Assembly: GCF_000224145.3 (NCBI RefSeq)
Contig: NC_020171.2
Coordinates: 1,743,008-1,807,007 of the forward strand
Direction: 5' to 3'
Length of the DNA stretch: 64,000 bases
Origin: Ciona intestinalis
Taxonomy: Eukaryota > Chordata > Ascidiacea > Phlebobranchia > Cionidae
In this document: in pieces, positions 60,367 through 64,000 of the stretch
Layout of the letters: each line of letters starts with the position of its first letter
Position numbering within the stretch: position 1 is the first letter of the stretch
Made by a program: the position numbers and the translations under genes
The notes under the pieces: generated by a model
Databases searched by the model: none
What the model saw: the letters and a program-made list of their open reading frames with translations, nothing else
What the model was told of the DNA's origin: nothing

Positions 60367-60920
60367 AAGCCTACATGTTATGCACCATACACGGAATTGC
60401 GTATTTATTTACCGAGGCAAGTCGTCGGCAAATTAATCTGTATTTGGCTGACGTCAGATAACAAACAAAGCAATACGCGCGCAAATCGGTGTAACCGTTA
60501 TACGGGACTGCCTCAATAGAACTACAAAGTATAAATTAAAGTCCATGCCAATGCGTGGGCAGTTAGTGAATTTTGGAATGGTAGCACTGGAAGGGAAATG
60601 AGTTGGCAACACTGTTGGGAACGTAACATGGTATGTCCTGTTTGGGAAACTGTTGAAGAAATTTAACCGAAATTTTGGAGATGTTATTGTTTTGGCTCTG
60701 ACTGTAAACTGGTACGAGTTGTTTAATAGACAGTTTGTTAGAGGTTGCAATATGTATAAGAAATGTCTGTGTCTTTCAGAGGACTATTTGATACGTTTGT
60801 TAAGTCTTAAGGAATGTGTAAAGATGGGATAATGTGTTGTTTTGAAGTTGTTAATACTGGTACGAAGTTGTTTGGTGGTGTTTTTATACGTTACAATATA
60901 TAAGACGGTTTGGTGTCTAG

Positions 60921-61108
60921 TATATAGGGTGGTGGGGGGAGTTGAACTCATAATATCCAAATATTCTGATCGTGTTTTAAACAATTAACAAACTTCTATG
61001 GGAGTCGTGAGGATACGGTTTTATAATTATTTTATTATTCTTTGTTTACTACCAAATGAGACGATAAAATAGAATGGAAAGGTGTCCTATCTTCCCTATC
61101 CAACTATA
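60921..61108 (-). mobile_element. MITE copy
   Basis: Left end shortened (TATATAGGGTGGTGGGGG). Interior typical, right end GTCCTATCTTCCCTATCCAA. Confidence 0.8.
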
Positions 61109-62442
61109 ACATTTTTTTTTATTCAACTGTTGGAAAGAGATAGCGAAGATCCTTCCATACCCTACTATATTTAAGAAAAAAGGCTGTTGTGATATCTTGT
61201 AGTGGCCGGAAGATGATTAAGCACACGCGAAACGAATCATTGCAGCGTGGCGTGACGGGTTCTTGCGTTGGTAAACGAATTTTGGAAACGAATGTTTTCT
61301 GTATCTGTTTGATATTTATGAATTGGTGGCTCTACTGCGTACATTGCACGATTAACGTGTTTTAAACGATTTGACAGGAAGTGTGAAGTTTAAATTTGCG
61401 AGATGTTGTTGGTTATACACAACATATACGCTGTAAACGCATTCAACGGGTTTTGAATGGGAATATATTATTTGATTGTGGGAGATATAAATGCTAGGTT
61501 AGATACAGCCACAGCCTCCCTGAAGGCTAACTAAAGGTGCATTAAACGAATTTTAAATACGTTATATAATCTGTAATAGCGTGAAATTGAAGTTGGGAAT
61601 TGCCCCTTGTTTATACAACGTTCGCTGTGGACGCATTTAATTAAATGCATTAAACGAGTTGTGAATGCGAATATTTAAGATTAAAACAGTGAGTTGTTGA
61701 TTTTTACTTACGACGCCCGCTGAAGCTGTATAGGAAATGTGGTGATAGCAGTTCACGGTCGAAAAGCGCTACTAATGCCAGCAAAGATTGCGTAGTAGTA
61801 GAAGTAAACGCGTCGTATTATATGCACATGTCAGTGGTTTATTTTATGCAAACATTCGTTTCCGTTAGTAGCGAAAGTTAGTTACAATATAAAAACGTTT
61901 TTTATGCGTTGTAGTCTAATATAGCAGCATGGGAAAAATGTATCTGTTTTGTCAAAAGGTAGCACTTTTAGCGGGGGTTTTTGGATTACAAAAAGCTACG
62001 GTGTTATAGATGTATTATTAAGGAAAAACGCGGTGATTTTTATGGTTAAATAGAACCATTTGCAACTTTCAATGTTAGTTGTTTAAAGCTCAGAGAATGG
62101 TTATGGCATTTCGTATTGATTTTGACTGGGAAATAATCAGCTAAAGGGAAAAATCTGAACGAATACAGAACTTATCTATTGATTATAATAGCAATGAAAG
62201 TAGCTGGGCCGGATACAATAGACACAGTGCATTTGTTATGTAGAAATGAGTTACGGCTTACTTGGAATTTTGCTAGCTGGTGAGATAAGACTCAATTACC
62301 TATGTTCACTGGTACGAGTGTATGGTATACGGTGTTTATGTGGTCTAGGGTTGAACCGTGGTGAAGTTAACGCGGCATGCACGCAGTTTGAATTTACTTG
62401 ATATATTGCTATTTAAAAGGTTTAGTTCCAGCTTTAACTGTA

Positions 62443-62754
62443 CTAATACGGGATCGAAATAATCGATGGTTCTTGACTTGAAACTCTACCGTTAAGCAAT
62501 ACTAACGAGCTTCCGATAAAAACACGTGTTTTCGTCAGGGAAGAGAATTGAAACTGATTAGGAGCCAATTTTGGTAAGAATTTGTTCAGAGGATATTGTT
62601 GTGTTTGTGTACACACTGCACAGGCTGTTACGGCCAGGAAATCTGGCCTGGAAAGATCAAGCCCTGGGTTCGGTTTTATGTCTGGTAATTGAGTTAGAAC
62701 AGAAGTTAAGATAAGTAGAGAACAGAGGTACGCGGTCGTTCTATTACGTTTCAA
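62443..62754 (-). mobile_element. Non-LTR retrotransposon (LINE) N-terminal fragment with a 2A-like motif
   Basis: A 103-codon frame with a hydrophobic stretch (SLLILTSVLTQ) followed by DIKPNPGL and, a few residues on, a CAVC pair. Several animal LINEs begin with a hydrophobic leader, a 2A-like D-x-E/K-x-NPGP motif and a PHD-like Cys/His finger in this order. Here the final Pro of the motif is Leu and only the first Cys pair of a finger is visible. No reverse transcriptase was found nearby, so this is a remnant. It could also be chance; the order of parts makes the LINE reading more likely. Confidence 0.45.
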
Positions 62755-62970
62755 GCGTCGCGTGGGGATTAGTCGTTAAAGGTTTTCAGGTTTAGATAAA
62801 CAGCTAAGAATGTAGTCAGTTTTAATACAAATATGAAATCCAATACGTATGATGTAATTTTTATCTGAAACTTTTTCGTATCATATTTATAAACTGTCAT
62901 GTTTGTATGGAAACTGGACAGAAAATCCGTATTGTTTAAACAGACTTTGATTAAATATCTATACAAGTTA

Positions 62971-63147
62971 TATAGTAGGGTGGGGAAAGATGGGACACCT
63001 TTTCATTATATTTTCTCGTCTCATTTGATAGTAAACAAAGAACATTCAAAGAAATATAAAACCGTATCCTCACGACCACCATAGACCGTTGTTAATTGTT
63101 TAAAATAGATGTGTCAAAAGTGTCCCATCTTCCCCCAGAGTACTATA
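62971..63147 (+). mobile_element. MITE copy
   Basis: TATAGTAGGGTGGGGAAAGA to CCATCTTCCCCCAGAGTACT. Part of the right interior is missing. Confidence 0.85.
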
Positions 63148-63814
63148 TACATTTGTATATTGGCATTTGTATAAATGATAAATGGGTTTTGTATATTTAT
63201 ATGTATTTGTATAGGAGAGAGGCATTTATACAGAAGGGTAAGTCTGTTTGTCGGTTTTTGGCCGCTATATTTAACTTGAATTGGCCGCGTATCAACACGC
63301 ACGGCAGTTGGAAGTTATAGGTTAAGCTTGCATTGCTTGAATGCATGCAGTGTGTGTGCGCACGTTACAGAGTTTAACAATGTAGCGTTTTCCGGTGGCA
63401 TGGAAAGCTGGTTCGCTATTTTCAAACTCCTGCAGTTGCTTATAAGCTTTTTTTTAAAAAGTATGAATATTGCATGTTTAAGTATTATGATGTGGGCAGT
63501 AAGTCACAGCCGTAGGGGGTGATACAGCCTTTGTTCGCGGTGATAAATAAAGTTAAGACAAAGCTTCCATAACAGGCGAAGTTAAAAGGCTATTAAAGAG
63601 TATAGCAGAAGCAAAACATTTTATGTAAAAGAAAAGTTTCAAATTTCCAGTGTACAGAGAACTGGAGCGCCTATAGATTTTGTGGAAAGTGTCGAGGGAT
63701 CTCTTTGTGTTATAAGACACCAAGAATACGAATGTTGGTTGTATATTTTAAACTTTAAAGGATTTTAAAATGAAGAATGTAGCTTGTTTTACCTTAGAAC
63801 TACAGTCGTTATGT

Positions 63815-64000
63815 CATTGTTTTCATACACCTCGTTTTCTGTTTCATACACCTCGTGCCCGCTTAGGAGTTACCATGTTTGTAACTTATTTATCCTTGCA
63901 TGGTAAGGCAATGACAGCAGTCACTATAACACAGGTGTTTGGTTTCATACACCTCGTGCCCGCTTACGAGTTACCACGTATGTAATTTAGTAGGCAACAA
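63815..64000 (-). mobile_element. Two SINE bodies running off the window end
   Basis: TTTCATACACCTCGT occurs three times. Two full body ends (CCCGCTTAGGAGTTACCATG and CCCGCTTACGAGTTACCACG) are about 117 bp apart. Confidence 0.75.

Larger units (their letters stand above)
58572..64000. other. Repeat-rich region without a supported gene
   Basis: It contains SINE pieces (58880-58960 and 63815-64000), MITEs (59370, 60324, 60921, 62971), a TGAA microsatellite (59831-59862), two distant copies of a GCTGTAAACGCATT-like block (about 61425 and 61620) and a LINE fragment (62443-62754). Frames of up to 129 codons here run through repeats. Confidence 0.5.

Noticed and set aside
60454-60750. Minus-strand frame of 98 codons
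   Set aside because: No recognisable motif or neighbouring exon; composition as expected from AT-rich noncoding DNA.

Overview
The window looks like chromosomal DNA of a sea squirt of the Ciona type. It is AT-rich and the protein genes are chordate-like with short introns. Two repeat families fill introns and spacers: a MITE of about 190 bp with long terminal inverted repeats and TA ends, and a composite tRNA-related SINE. They resemble the elements described from Ciona as Cimi-1 and Cics-1; that naming is from memory and was not searched. Intron-exon models below were built by eye from splice sites, reading phase and protein similarity.

Layout. 116-844 (-): an intronless, divergent short tropomyosin. 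845-5374: spacer with local duplications, a cluster of CRE-like sites, one old MITE and one SINE. 5375-7441 (+): a Golgi alpha-1,3-fucosyltransferase (GT10) in four exons. 7780-11851 (+): a KDM2-type histone demethylase (JmjC, CXXC, F-box, LRR) without the PHD finger; part of its large exon is present twice around a 50-N gap, probably two haplotypes joined in assembly. 13453-14268 (+): TMEM53/DUF829. 15236-17961 (+): nuclear-type uracil-DNA glycosylase in seven exons with its PCNA-binding box. 19773-23973 (+): tektin-1 in eight exons, with a SINE-derived minisatellite in its last intron.

26693-50223 (+) is the most unusual part. Two multi-pass membrane protein genes (26693-30011 and 31124-34795) look like tandem relatives. 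They are followed by two tandem kinase genes (36842-42719 and 43651-50223). Each kinase has an N-terminal pair of membrane segments, a stem, a DYRK class-II accessory (NAPA-like) region and a DYRK2-type kinase domain with an altered DFG motif (DFS in one, DYN in the other). Exon lengths and phases match closely between the two kinases. I know of no described membrane-anchored DYRK; this locus is my main candidate for something new.

51426-53882 (-): a small single-pass membrane protein with a coiled coil, three exons. 57416-58571 (+): a small coiled-coil protein, four exons. 58572-64000: mostly repeats, with a fragment of a non-LTR retrotransposon (2A-like motif) at 62443-62754 (-). No RNA gene or CRISPR array was recognised.
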